DNA from: Bacteroidota bacterium
Lineage (GTDB): Bacteria; Bacteroidota; Bacteroidia; Chitinophagales; Chitinophagaceae
Direction of reading: 5' to 3'
Length of the DNA stretch: 64,000 nucleotides
Assembly: GCA_023409975.1 (NCBI GenBank)
Contig: JAEYQO010000121.1
Location: 30,151 to 94,150 of the forward strand
Made by a program: the position numbers and the translations under genes. Under the pieces are notes generated by a model. It had not been told where the DNA came from. It did no database searches and was given only the letters and a program-made list of their open reading frames with translations. How positions within the stretch are numbered: the stretch's first letter is position 1; every line of letters starts with the position of its first letter. Below are positions 1-8,079 of this stretch, in pieces.

Positions 1-600
1 TGCAGCCTCCCGGTCGGCCTTATTCAAAACAAATACATCCGCAATCTCCATAATCCCTGCTTTCAGGGTCTGTACCTCGTCTCCGGCTTCGGGAACTAAA
101 GCTACTACTGTACAGTCAGCAAGTCCCGCAATCTCCACCTCGCTCTGACCAACGCCCACTGTCTCAACGATGATGTAATCAAATGGTGCCTGTTTCAATA
201 CATCGGTAATCTCTATGATCTTGGCATTCAATCCCCCAAGTGTCCCGCGACTGGCTAAAGAGCGGATATATACGCCAGGGTTATTATAGAATTCAGACAT
301 TCTGATCCTGTCACCAAGTATCGCTCCATAATTGAAAGGAGAAGATGGATCAACAGCCAGTACGGCTACCGTTTTCCCCTGCTTTGTCCAATGTCCTAAA
401 AGGGCATTCACGAGGCTGCTCTTACCAGCTCCCGGAGGTCCTGTAATTCCTATTACATTGGCCATTCCGTTCCCTTCCAGTCCCTTCAGCAGTTCTGAAT
501 GGCCAGGGAGTTCGTTTTCTACTATTGTAATGCCTCGGGCTATCGATCGGTAATCTCCCGATTTTATGGCTGAAAGCAATTGTCTTATCTTGTCCTGCAC
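1..600 (-). CDS. meaB: Methylmalonyl-CoA mutase-associated GTPase MeaB (3' part cut by window edge)
   Basis: Cytosolic G3E/ArgK-type GTPase that loads and protects the B12 cofactor of methylmalonyl-CoA mutase. The 200 visible residues run from the N-terminus and leave the window in frame at position 1. Seen: P-loop GPPGAGKSS near residue 55, a DPSSPFNYGAILGDRIRM segment, VETVGVGQSE and the guanine-specificity motif NKAD at the window edge. No ATG is available between the upstream in-frame stop and the conserved region, so a GTG start at 600 is chosen. It is divergent from the membrane protein that starts at 631, leaving only 30 bp between them. Confidence 0.93.
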   Translation of the reverse strand, partial: MQDKIRQLLSAIKSGDYRSIARGITIVENELPGHSELLKGLEGNGMANVIGITGPPGAGKSSLVNALLGHWTKQGKTVAVLAVDPSSPFNYGAILGDRIRMSEFYNNPGVYIRSLASRGTLGGLNAKIIEITDVLKQAPFDYIIVETVGVGQSEVEIAGLADCTVVALVPEAGDEVQTLKAGIMEIADVFVLNKADREAA

Positions 601-630
601 TAATTGCTGCGTTATTATCGTTATTCTTCA

Positions 631-1884
631 ATGTCGATGAACAAAAATAGTTTTCTTCAGTCGAATGTCTTTCGCAGCAACATAGCTCTGTTTGCCATAA
701 TCGCAATGATCGTTGGGTTTTTTGTGTCCAGAGCGGTCCTCTCAATGTCGATTATCCTCTTCGGACTAAATGCGTTGATAGACGTCCACCCACGCAAATG
801 GTTCAGGGAAAAATGGTGGCTGCTCTCAATGGCCTGGGTAGGTCTTTATGCGCTTTCCTGGTTCTGGAGCGATAATCCGGAGTATTGGAATACGCGTCTC
901 CAGGTGAAGCTGCCTATTATATTATTACCACTGGCTTTCGCCTTCACCCCGGCATTTTCCTATAGACAGCTTAAGATTTTTACGCTGGTTCTCATCATGT
1001 TGCTGCTGTTTGCAGCCGGTTATAGTCTGTACCATTTCCTTCTTGCCCCCGACGTTTTCATCGAAGCCTATAATGTGTCTCATGTCATCCCTTCCATTCC
1101 AAAAAATGACCATATCCGATCCAGTCTCGCTATAGCGTGTGGGGTAGTGTGGCTGGCCTATTTCGCCGGACGGTCAAGGGAAGGCTGGCTAAAATGGCTG
1201 TCAATAGCGACAATCATCATCCTCACTTTCCACCTCCATCTGCTCGCCGCACGCACAGGCCTGATGGCGCTGTATATCTTTTTCCTCGGATGGCTGCTTT
1301 ACAAGGTGAGCCGGTTGCGCTCCAGACTTGTAGGAGCCCTGCTCCTGATTGCCTTCCTGGGCTCAGCAGTTGCTGCCACACAACTGGTGCCAACTCTCAG
1401 AGAAAGGATAGATTATGTTCGCTACACCATCCGGGTCTATAACAATGAAGGTCTCAAGGGGAACTATAGCGATCTGGGAAGGATCATGTCATACGATCTC
1501 GCCTTCAGGCTGATCAAATCTCATCCGGTGACAGGTGTAGGCGCCGGTCACATTCTCGACAGCATGAAGGGCGCGTACAGCAATTGGTACCCCCATGTGG
1601 CAGAAGAGCAGAGACTGATTCCACACAACCAGTTCCTGACGGTTGGGGTGGCCACAGGTATCCCCGGCCTGATTCTGTTCACCTTATGGGTTATCTATCC
1701 GATTCGCCATCTTAAAAGAAATCGCACGGGTTTCTTTTTTCTCATGATCTGGTGCATGATGCTGGTGCCCCTTTCCGTTGAGCCCGTTCTGGAAGTACAG
1801 TTCGGTGTGTTTGTATATTTGTTCTTCCTGCTTTGGATGCGCCATGCCATGCTAAAGCCATCTGAAGCACAGTGTACGAGTTAG
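631..1884 (+). CDS. O-antigen ligase/polymerase-like membrane protein (Wzy_C family)
   Basis: Integral inner-membrane protein of about 417 residues with roughly ten hydrophobic segments and a large loop around residues 230-330 before the last helices, the layout of WaaL/Wzy-type enzymes that join or polymerise lipid-linked glycans. The loop holds the segment GVGAGHILDSM and a PHNQFL motif, which recur in this family. The reading frame can be extended to a TTG at 604, but ATG at 631 (or 637) is more likely because 604 lies almost on top of the divergent meaB start. No glycosyltransferase cluster surrounds it, so the substrate is unknown. It is followed 13 bp later by the Lon-domain gene, probably in one transcript. 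Confidence 0.8.
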   Translation: MSMNKNSFLQSNVFRSNIALFAIIAMIVGFFVSRAVLSMSIILFGLNALIDVHPRKWFREKWWLLSMAWVGLYALSWFWSDNPEYWNTRLQVKLPIILLPLAFAFTPAFSYRQLKIFTLVLIMLLLFAAGYSLYHFLLAPDVFIEAYNVSHVIPSIPKNDHIRSSLAIACGVVWLAYFAGRSREGWLKWLSIATIIILTFHLHLLAARTGLMALYIFFLGWLLYKVSRLRSRLVGALLLIAFLGSAVAATQLVPTLRERIDYVRYTIRVYNNEGLKGNYSDLGRIMSYDLAFRLIKSHPVTGVGAGHILDSMKGAYSNWYPHVAEEQRLIPHNQFLTVGVATGIPGLILFTLWVIYPIRHLKRNRTGFFFLMIWCMMLVPLSVEPVLEVQFGVFVYLFFLLWMRHAMLKPSEAQCTS

Positions 1885-1897
1885 AAGCTGCAATTTT

Positions 1898-2542
1898 ATG
1901 ATCAATTTTGTTCCCATTTTCCCACTGAATATCGTCGTCTATCCCGGCGAACCTCTAAACCTGCACATCTTTGAGCCGCGATATAAACAACTGATCCGCG
2001 AAGCAATCGACTCAAAAAAACCCTTCGGAATCCCTACGGTACTGGATGCCCGCGTTGAGGATTTCGGAACCCTGGTCGAAATCACGGAACTGGTAAAGGA
2101 ATATGACAACGGCGAAATGGATATCAAAACCCGGGGAATCAGTGTTTTCAGGGTTCTCGAAATCGTGAAGTCCATCCCGGACAAGCTGTATAAAGGCGCT
2201 ATAGTAGAATACCCCGACAATATCATGGAGCACGGTGATACCAGTATTGCAAGGATTATTCTGGACGAGGTCCGCAGACTTTATGCACTCCTCAATGTAG
2301 AAGAAAAATTCCCGGCCGACAAGAATTCTATGATTTCCTACGAGCTGGCACACTTTGTAGGTCTCACACTAGAACAGGAATATGAATTGCTTTGTATCTT
2401 TACAGAAGTTCAGCGCCTGGAATATATCCGCCGGCATCTCAATAATCTGCTGCCTACAATTCAGGAACTTGAGAAACTCAAGGCCCGGATAAAAATGAAC
2501 GGGCATTTTAAAAATCTCTCTTTAAACGATCTGGATATCTAA
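1898..2542 (+). CDS. Lon substrate-binding (LON) domain protein without ATPase
   Basis: 214 residues that contain only the N-terminal substrate-binding domain of Lon protease (FPLNIVVYPGEPLNLHIFEPRYKQLI at the start, a typical LON opening) followed by a helical C-terminal part. There is no AAA+ or protease domain, so it is not Lon itself. Such stand-alone domains are common in Bacteroidota, with unknown clients; an adaptor or chaperone-like role is inference. It starts 13 bp after the O-antigen-ligase-like gene. No hairpin terminator follows; instead an 11-bp-periodic C-rich stretch begins 22 bp downstream. Confidence 0.88.
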   Translation: MINFVPIFPLNIVVYPGEPLNLHIFEPRYKQLIREAIDSKKPFGIPTVLDARVEDFGTLVEITELVKEYDNGEMDIKTRGISVFRVLEIVKSIPDKLYKGAIVEYPDNIMEHGDTSIARIILDEVRRLYALLNVEEKFPADKNSMISYELAHFVGLTLEQEYELLCIFTEVQRLEYIRRHLNNLLPTIQELEKLKARIKMNGHFKNLSLNDLDI

Positions 2543-2564
2543 ATTGTTTTAATTTCCATCCCGG

Positions 2565-2696
2565 TACTCCCTGTATATTCCCTGTGACCTCCCTGTGACC
2601 TCCCTATATACTCCCTATTTTGTTCGGTATCTATTAGATATCTGGCCCGTACTGGTTCGCTACACATTGCCTACACCCAGCCTTCAGCCTCCTCCC
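2565..2696 (+). repeat. 11-bp periodic intergenic array, C-rich on + strand
   Basis: Twelve consecutive 11-bp blocks. The first five are nearly identical: TACTCCCTGTA, TATTCCCTGTG, ACCTCCCTGTG, ACCTCCCTATA, TACTCCCTATT. Later blocks diverge but keep the register, for example TGGTTCGCTAC, ACATTGCCTAC, ACCCAGCCTTC. The first 55 nt hold 21 C and 5 G. It lies directly after a gene without a hairpin terminator. See findings for the Rho-site hypothesis. Confidence 0.8.
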
Positions 2697-2708
2697 TTAT
2701 TCTGACCA

Positions 2709-2740
2709 TTGACTCGTTCTCAGGATTTTTTTCTATTTTG
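2709..2740 (+). promoter_or_regulatory. Candidate coaX promoter
   Basis: TTGAC at 2709-2713 and TATTTTG at 2734-2740 are separated by about 22 bp, close to the Bacteroidota -33/-7 arrangement (TTTG, then TAnnTTTG), and sit 28 bp before the coaX ATG. The -7 box is one base short of consensus. Confidence 0.35.
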
Positions 2741-2767
2741 TAACACTCATTATCAAACCTTCATTTC

Positions 2768-3514
2768 ATGTCAAACACACTCTGTATCGACTGGGGTAAC
2801 ACTCAGGTTAAAGCTGCTTTGTTCAACGAGGAAAACAAAATAGTCTCAGTTAAGAATTTTAATGGCACGGAGGTGATTCCACAACTACAGGATCTCATGA
2901 ATACCTGGCAGCCTAAAGCAGGTGTATTTTGCGCAGTAACTAATAACACACAGGAAGCCGAACAACTGCTCAACGAAAACCTTTCAAAATTCATTAGGCT
3001 CGACACAAATACCTATCTGCCTATCATGAATGCCTACAGCACCCCGGAAACACTCGGCACGGATCGCCTCGCAATTGCAGTTGGTGCCCAGGCAGCCTTT
3101 CCAAATACTAACGTATTGGCTATCAGTATAGGAACCTGCATTACTTACAATTTTATCCAAAAGAATAAAGCCTTCCGTGGTGGCGCCATTTCTCCAGGTC
3201 TGCGCATGCGCCTCAGGTCCATGCATGAGTGGACCGACAAACTTCCCGTCGTAGAACCGGAAGGTGAAGTACTCCTCCTCGGCTACGATACCGCTACCTC
3301 CATGAGAAGTGGAGCAATCTACGGCATGGCCTCTGAAATAGATGGAATGATCGCCGCATTCGAAGCACAATATCCTGACTTTAACGCTGTGTTAACCGGA
3401 GGGGATGCGCCTTTATTTGCAAACAAACTGAAAAGCAAGATATTTGCAGACCCTGATCTGCTGCTCAAGGGGCTAAATCTAATTCTAAAGCATAATGTGC
3501 CAATACTACACTAG
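2768..3514 (+). CDS. coaX: Type III pantothenate kinase
   Basis: Catalyses ATP-dependent phosphorylation of pantothenate, the first step of coenzyme A synthesis, in the cytosol. At 248 residues it has the normal length. Seen: ASKHA-fold phosphate-1 motif D8-W-G10-N11-T12, the GTDRLA motif near residue 98, SIGTCITYNF in place of the usual DAGTA(I/L)TxD, and GGAISPGLRMRLRSM. The family's otherwise typical GTA-T-D acid is replaced here by Asn, which is usual in Bacteroidota. The gene overlaps the next one by 20 bp, implying translational coupling. Confidence 0.93.
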   Translation: MSNTLCIDWGNTQVKAALFNEENKIVSVKNFNGTEVIPQLQDLMNTWQPKAGVFCAVTNNTQEAEQLLNENLSKFIRLDTNTYLPIMNAYSTPETLGTDRLAIAVGAQAAFPNTNVLAISIGTCITYNFIQKNKAFRGGAISPGLRMRLRSMHEWTDKLPVVEPEGEVLLLGYDTATSMRSGAIYGMASEIDGMIAAFEAQYPDFNAVLTGGDAPLFANKLKSKIFADPDLLLKGLNLILKHNVPILH

Positions 3515-4787
3515 GCTATCATTTTTATTCATTTTTCTGATCACTTTCGGTTGTTTTACATCCCAGGCACAGAACCTCAACAGACTTAAAGGCGAAAATT
3601 CTCCGTACTCAAGATACGGCATCGGAGATTTCAGAAATGGCGTAAATGTAGCGCTCCGCGGTATGGCAAGTGCCTCGACAGCAGCCTCCAACGAATACTA
3701 TATTAATACTGATAACCCAGCGTCCTATGCTAAACTGAAGTTTACCACCTACGAAGCAGCAGGCGAAGGCTCCAGTAAGACAATAGTCGCCAACGATAAT
3801 TCTATAAGCACAGGCAGCGCTTCACTGTCCTACCTTTCTATCGGCATTCCCCTCGGTAAGTACGCCGGCATGGCCATTGGTCTCCGGCCTAACACACGTG
3901 TCTACTACCGAATGAATGATACCACTGATCTCCCCGATATCGGCTCCTCCATCCGCGCCTATTACGGCGAGGGTGGCACCAACTATGCTTTCATCGGCGC
4001 CGGCGGTCAGTACAAAGGGTTTAGCATCGGCTTCAATCTGGGCTACATGTTCGGCACTATCCGGAATACAAGTGTTGTCCAGCGTCTGGAGGACACAGTC
4101 CGGGCTATGAATGCTGATTTTTCCAGGTACACTAAAATCGGTGGTCTGCACTGGAAGCTTGGTGCACAGTACGAAACAAAACTGAATGATAAACTCGGTC
4201 TCCGTATCGGCGCTACTACTACCTTAGGTCAGACATTAAACGCCTGGCGTGATGAGTTTGGCCTGATCTGGCGTATTTCTGGTGGCTCAACGGTCGCAGA
4301 CACTGCCATCGACATCAGAGAGCGGGAAGGTAAAATCCAATTGCCGCTTAGCTATTCCGCCGGTGTTCAGATTTTCGGTACAGACCAGTGGACAGTAGGC
4401 CTGGACTTCTCCGCAGCACAATGGGAACAGTTTCGCAGTTATGACGAAGTTGATTCCCTCGCGAGCAGTACCTATCGTATAGCACTGGGTGGTGAATACA
4501 CACCTAACGCCACCAGCATGTATAACTATTTCCAGAGGGTTACTTATCGTCTGGGTGTTTACTATGGCAAAGATTATGTTCGCCTCAGAGAAACCGATCT
4601 CCCGTATTTTGCTGTCACCGCCGGTGCCAGTTTCCCCTACCGCCGATCTCCGGACAGACTACATGTCGCTCTGGAACTTGGCCGCAGAGGTACAGAAGAC
4701 AATGGGCTGATTAGAGAAAACTTTTTCCGTTTTGCTTTAGGTATTTCATTGAACGACCGCTGGTTCGTTAAAAGGAGATATGATTAA
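3495..4787 (+). CDS. Predicted outer-membrane beta-barrel protein next to coaX/lptC
   Basis: 430 residues with a cleavable signal peptide (hydrophobic to about residue 23, then SQAQ) and a sequence dominated by alternating aromatic/polar strands ending in an aromatic-rich terminus, as expected of a Bacteroidota outer-membrane barrel. A GENSPYSRYGIGDF segment just after the signal peptide recalls a conserved Bacteroidota outer-membrane family that often accompanies coaX and lptC. Its function is not established. It overlaps coaX by 20 bp upstream and lptC by 8 bp downstream, so all three are likely made from one message. A link to lipid A or LPS transport is inferred from context only. Confidence 0.75.
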   Translation: MCQYYTRLSFLFIFLITFGCFTSQAQNLNRLKGENSPYSRYGIGDFRNGVNVALRGMASASTAASNEYYINTDNPASYAKLKFTTYEAAGEGSSKTIVANDNSISTGSASLSYLSIGIPLGKYAGMAIGLRPNTRVYYRMNDTTDLPDIGSSIRAYYGEGGTNYAFIGAGGQYKGFSIGFNLGYMFGTIRNTSVVQRLEDTVRAMNADFSRYTKIGGLHWKLGAQYETKLNDKLGLRIGATTTLGQTLNAWRDEFGLIWRISGGSTVADTAIDIREREGKIQLPLSYSAGVQIFGTDQWTVGLDFSAAQWEQFRSYDEVDSLASSTYRIALGGEYTPNATSMYNYFQRVTYRLGVYYGKDYVRLRETDLPYFAVTAGASFPYRRSPDRLHVALELGRRGTEDNGLIRENFFRFALGISLNDRWFVKRRYD

Positions 4788-5367
4788 GTATTTCAACAAT
4801 ACCACAAGTATTTATACCCTGATCCTCCTTCAGGGTATTTTGTTTTCGCTGGGTTTCTCGTCCTGTAAAAACCAACCCGGAGAAATAGATACTATCGTCA
4901 AAAGGACGAATCTTCAGGAAGATGTCGCAGAAGAAGTCGTTTTTATCTACAGTGAAAACGCAAAGGTGCGTCAACGGCTGTATACCAAAGAATTCGTCCG
5001 CAACGAGGTGGCTAAACCGCCTTTCATCGACATGCGGAAAGGCTTGAAGATCGAAACCTTCAACGATAGCGGAAGGGTAGAGAGTACCCTGACTGCACGT
5101 TATGCCAGATACTACGAAAAGCAAGGCAATGTGCTCATCAGAGATAGTATCGTGATCGTCAACAAAAAGGGTGATACACTTTCCACCGAGGAACTGGTAT
5201 GGAACCAGAATCTGAAAAAGTTTTTTACGGAAACTCCGGTCCGGATCAAGACTCCCACGCAGGTAATCCTCGGTAACGGCCTGGAAGCCAATGAGGATTT
5301 CTCCTGGTATGAAATCACCAATATCAAAGGGATCATACAGGTAGAAAAAGAAGAGGTGCCCGAATAA
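4780..5367 (+). CDS. lptC: LPS export ABC transporter periplasmic protein LptC
   Basis: 195 residues. The N-terminus has a hydrophobic stretch ending in GFSSCKNQ, a good lipobox, so this LptC is predicted to be a lipoprotein instead of a bitopic protein as in E. coli. The body contains the beta-jellyroll repeats of the LptA/LptC (OstA-like) fold, with the alternating pattern LTARYARYYEKQGNVLIRDS near residues 105-125. It passes LPS from the inner-membrane LptB2FG complex towards LptA. An AAGGAG lies only 2 nt before the ATG; because it is part of the upstream gene's last codons and too close to the start, it is probably not a working ribosome-binding site. Confidence 0.9.
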   Translation: MIKYFNNTTSIYTLILLQGILFSLGFSSCKNQPGEIDTIVKRTNLQEDVAEEVVFIYSENAKVRQRLYTKEFVRNEVAKPPFIDMRKGLKIETFNDSGRVESTLTARYARYYEKQGNVLIRDSIVIVNKKGDTLSTEELVWNQNLKKFFTETPVRIKTPTQVILGNGLEANEDFSWYEITNIKGIIQVEKEEVPE

Positions 5368-5412
5368 TTCCTCACCCCCTCCGATCCCCCTTTTATAAGC
5401 GTATACTTTGAT

Positions 5413-5420
5413 TACCTTTG
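5413..5420 (+). promoter_or_regulatory. -7 promoter box TACCTTTG of the S46 peptidase gene
   Basis: An exact TAnnTTTG match 28 bp before the ATG at 5449. No clear TTTG is present at -33. Confidence 0.45.
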
Positions 5421-5448
5421 GCGATCATTTTCACTTATTAAATTAACG

Positions 5449-7599
5449 ATGAAAAAAATCATTTTGTCAATTTGCGCGTTTGCAGTTCTTGCGACCGCTC
5501 GCGCTGATGAAGGAATGTGGATTCCCATGCTCATAGGTAAAAACTATGAGGAGATGGCTCGGATGGGGCTGAAACTTTCCAAAGAAGACCTGTATAGCGC
5601 CAACCAAAGCAGCCTTAAAGATGCTATCGTACAATTCGGTGGCGGTTGCACAGGTGAAATTATCTCAGATAAAGGTCTGTTGCTCACAAACCACCACTGT
5701 GGATACGGCCAGATCGCCGCGCTCAGCACCGTTGAGAATAACTACCTCGATAATGGTTTCTGGGCTAAAAATCTCTCCCAGGAAATTCCCGCCCCAGGCC
5801 TTACAGTCCTGTTCCTGCAGAAGATGTATGATGTCACAACGGAAGTGATGAACTACATCGGTGACGCTAAAGGCGACGACTACACCAAAAAGTTCGAAGA
5901 GATTAAAAAAGATATTGAAAAACGCGCCTCACGTGATGGGAAACTGATCACCAGCGTGAAAGAGTATTTCAATGGTAATCAATATATCCTGCTAACCTAT
6001 AAGCGGTACAAAGATGTCAGGTTGGTAGCTACGCCTCCCAAGTCTCTGGGTAAATATGGCGGAGACACCGACAACTGGATGTGGCCACGCCACACAGCAG
6101 ACTTCTCTATTTTCAGAGTGTACGCCGGCGAGGATAACGAACCTGCCGATTATTCTCCAAACAATAAACCCTACAAGCCGAAATGGCACCTGCCGATTTC
6201 TGCCAAAGGGTTCAGGGAAGGGGACTTTGCTATGATCTTTGGCTATCCCGGTCGCACAAATCGCTACGAAGTCGCCGCAGGGATCGACCTCGCTCTTACG
6301 GATGTCAACCCCTCAATCGTAAACATCCGCGACAAACGCCTCTCTATCATGAGAAAGCATATGGACGCAGACAAAGCGGTTTACCTGAATTATACTTCAC
6401 AGTATGCAAGCATTGCCAACTACTGGAAGTATTTCATCGGTCAAACAGAGCAGCTGAAGCGCCTGAATGTCGTAGATCAAAAAGGAACTGAAGAAGGTAA
6501 GTTTATCAACTGGGCAGAAAAAAATGCACCGCAGTACGCAGACGTGATTGACCGTTACGAAGAAGCGTATGAAGGCTACGCGCCCTATGCTAAACATGCT
6601 ATCTACTACTCCGAAGCATTTCGCGCTCCAGCCTTAACGCGTTTGGCCGCTGCCCTGAATCCACTGAATAAAGCACTGGAAAAAGGACACAATAGCGAGG
6701 ATACCATCAAAAAGTATCTTGAACCTCTTAAAAATGCTCGTCGATCACTGCTGAAGAACTATGAGCGTTCCATGGATCAGGAATTGTTCGCAGCAATGAC
6801 GGCTATGTTCTACAACGATATTCCAAAGAGCCAGCACCCGGGCATATATGAGGATGTTATCTTCAAAAAGTTCGGAAGAAACGAAGAGAAGGCTTTCAAC
6901 GAATACGCTGCGTTTGTATTTAAGAATACTTTCCTCCTTGACAGCGCCAAATTCAACGCTTTTGCTGAAAATCCAACACTTAAGCAGTTGAATAACGACC
7001 CTGCAGTGCAATATGCACTCAGTTTCCTCAAGAATTATGAACTGAACTATCAGCCCAAAATCGAGTCTTTCGCAGATAAAAAGAAGGAATTAAGCCGCCA
7101 ATACCTGAAAGGTTTGATGGAATGGCAGAAAGGCAGAATGTTCTATCCGGACGCAAATTCAACAATGAGGATCTCCTACGGACGCGTACTGGGTTACGCT
7201 CCAAAAGATGGTGTGTATTATGATTACTACACCACAATGGAAGGCCTCATGAATAAATATCAACCAGGCGACGATGAATTCGACTTGCCGAAAGACTTCA
7301 TCAATCTTGTAAAGAAAGGCGACTTCGGAAGGTATGCCGATAAGGATGGAAAGCTCCGCGTGAACTTCATCACAAATAACGATATCACTGGTGGAAACTC
7401 CGGAAGCCCTGTGATCAATGGCAGGGGAGAACTCATCGGTCTGGCTTTCGACGGTAACTGGGAAGCTATGAGCGGAGATATCGCCTTCGATAAGCAATAT
7501 AAGCGCACTATCGCGGTCGACGCCCGCTTTATCCTTTATCTGATTGAACGTCTGGGTAAAGCACACAATCTGATTGAAGAAATGGAGATCAGAGACTAG
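5449..7599 (+). CDS. S46 family dipeptidyl-peptidase, DPP7-like
   Basis: 716 residues with a signal peptide (to about residue 19); a periplasmic or surface serine exopeptidase that removes dipeptides from the N-termini of oligopeptides. The chymotrypsin-fold triad can be placed: H83 in TNHHCG, D218 in HTADFS and S651 in GNSGSP. The specificity position, 18 residues after the serine, is G669 within FDGNWE. In this family Gly here goes with hydrophobic P1 (DPP7 type), whereas Arg goes with Asp/Glu (DPP11 type); the assignment to DPP7 is therefore inference from one residue. It is followed by a strong hairpin terminator, so it is probably transcribed alone. Confidence 0.92.
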   Translation: MKKIILSICAFAVLATARADEGMWIPMLIGKNYEEMARMGLKLSKEDLYSANQSSLKDAIVQFGGGCTGEIISDKGLLLTNHHCGYGQIAALSTVENNYLDNGFWAKNLSQEIPAPGLTVLFLQKMYDVTTEVMNYIGDAKGDDYTKKFEEIKKDIEKRASRDGKLITSVKEYFNGNQYILLTYKRYKDVRLVATPPKSLGKYGGDTDNWMWPRHTADFSIFRVYAGEDNEPADYSPNNKPYKPKWHLPISAKGFREGDFAMIFGYPGRTNRYEVAAGIDLALTDVNPSIVNIRDKRLSIMRKHMDADKAVYLNYTSQYASIANYWKYFIGQTEQLKRLNVVDQKGTEEGKFINWAEKNAPQYADVIDRYEEAYEGYAPYAKHAIYYSEAFRAPALTRLAAALNPLNKALEKGHNSEDTIKKYLEPLKNARRSLLKNYERSMDQELFAAMTAMFYNDIPKSQHPGIYEDVIFKKFGRNEEKAFNEYAAFVFKNTFLLDSAKFNAFAENPTLKQLNNDPAVQYALSFLKNYELNYQPKIESFADKKKELSRQYLKGLMEWQKGRMFYPDANSTMRISYGRVLGYAPKDGVYYDYYTTMEGLMNKYQPGDDEFDLPKDFINLVKKGDFGRYADKDGKLRVNFITNNDITGGNSGSPVINGRGELIGLAFDGNWEAMSGDIAFDKQYKRTIAVDARFILYLIERLGKAHNLIEEMEIRD

Positions 7600-7650
7600 T
7601 CAGTTGCTTTAAGAGCGCTTTCCTGAAGGAACTGCGTTCCCCAATTTCTT

Positions 7651-7682
7651 AAACAACGTCAGGACAATTCCTGGCGTTGTTT
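7651..7682 (+). terminator. Intrinsic terminator of the S46 peptidase gene
   Basis: A stem of 8 perfect pairs (AAACAACG/CGTTGTTT) extended by six more pairs including one T-G, with loop CAAT, followed by a short T-rich stretch. Confidence 0.75.
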
Positions 7683-7770
7683 GCTTTTGAAAGGTCTGTT
7701 CCTGAGGTTCTGGCATGATTCTTCTGCTGTTTTTCTGCAACTATCTGCACATTTCTAAAAACCACTGCTT

Positions 7771-8007
7771 ATGAAACTTTCAAGATTCCTGATGTTTGCC
7801 GCAGCAGGCATCGCTGTCGGCTATCTGCTTACCAGAACCGAAAAAGGTAACGAAATCAGAAGAAGCGTCTCAGACTCTGCTGGTAAAATGGGGGACAGAC
7901 TTAATGCCATCCGCCGCCGTTCAGGACAGATCGCCGAAGATCTGATGAATGATGTGAAGTCTACCGCTGAAAGACTGAAAAAGAGTACTGACGGACAAGC
8001 TGTCTGA
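7771..8007 (+). CDS. YtxH-like small membrane-anchored protein
   Basis: 78 residues: a short N-terminal membrane segment (FLMFAAAGIAVGYLL) followed directly by a charged amphipathic helical tail with KMGDRLNAIRRR and MNDVKSTAERLKK. This is the YtxH/gas-vesicle-GvpP-like architecture often seen in stress-responsive proteins. Function unknown. It lies between two hairpin terminators and so is a single-gene unit. Confidence 0.72.
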   Translation: MKLSRFLMFAAAGIAVGYLLTRTEKGNEIRRSVSDSAGKMGDRLNAIRRRSGQIAEDLMNDVKSTAERLKKSTDGQAV

Positions 8008-8026
8008 TTAGATTCAGTATGGAATG

Positions 8027-8060
8027 CAACAGCCCTTTCTGTAGTCGGAAAGGGCTGTTG
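8027..8060 (+). terminator. Bidirectional terminator between YtxH gene and porin gene
   Basis: A perfect 13-bp stem (CAACAGCCCTTTC/GAAAGGGCTGTTG) with an 8-nt loop, then TTTTGTTG. It can serve the + strand YtxH gene and, 20 bp beyond its stop, the convergent porin gene. Confidence 0.85.
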
Positions 8061-8079
8061 TTTTGTTGAATGATATCAC

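Noticed and set aside
4772..4782. AAGGAG before lptC as a Shine-Dalgarno
   Set aside because: Only 2 nt separate it from the ATG and it lies in the last codons of the upstream gene, so it is most likely incidental.
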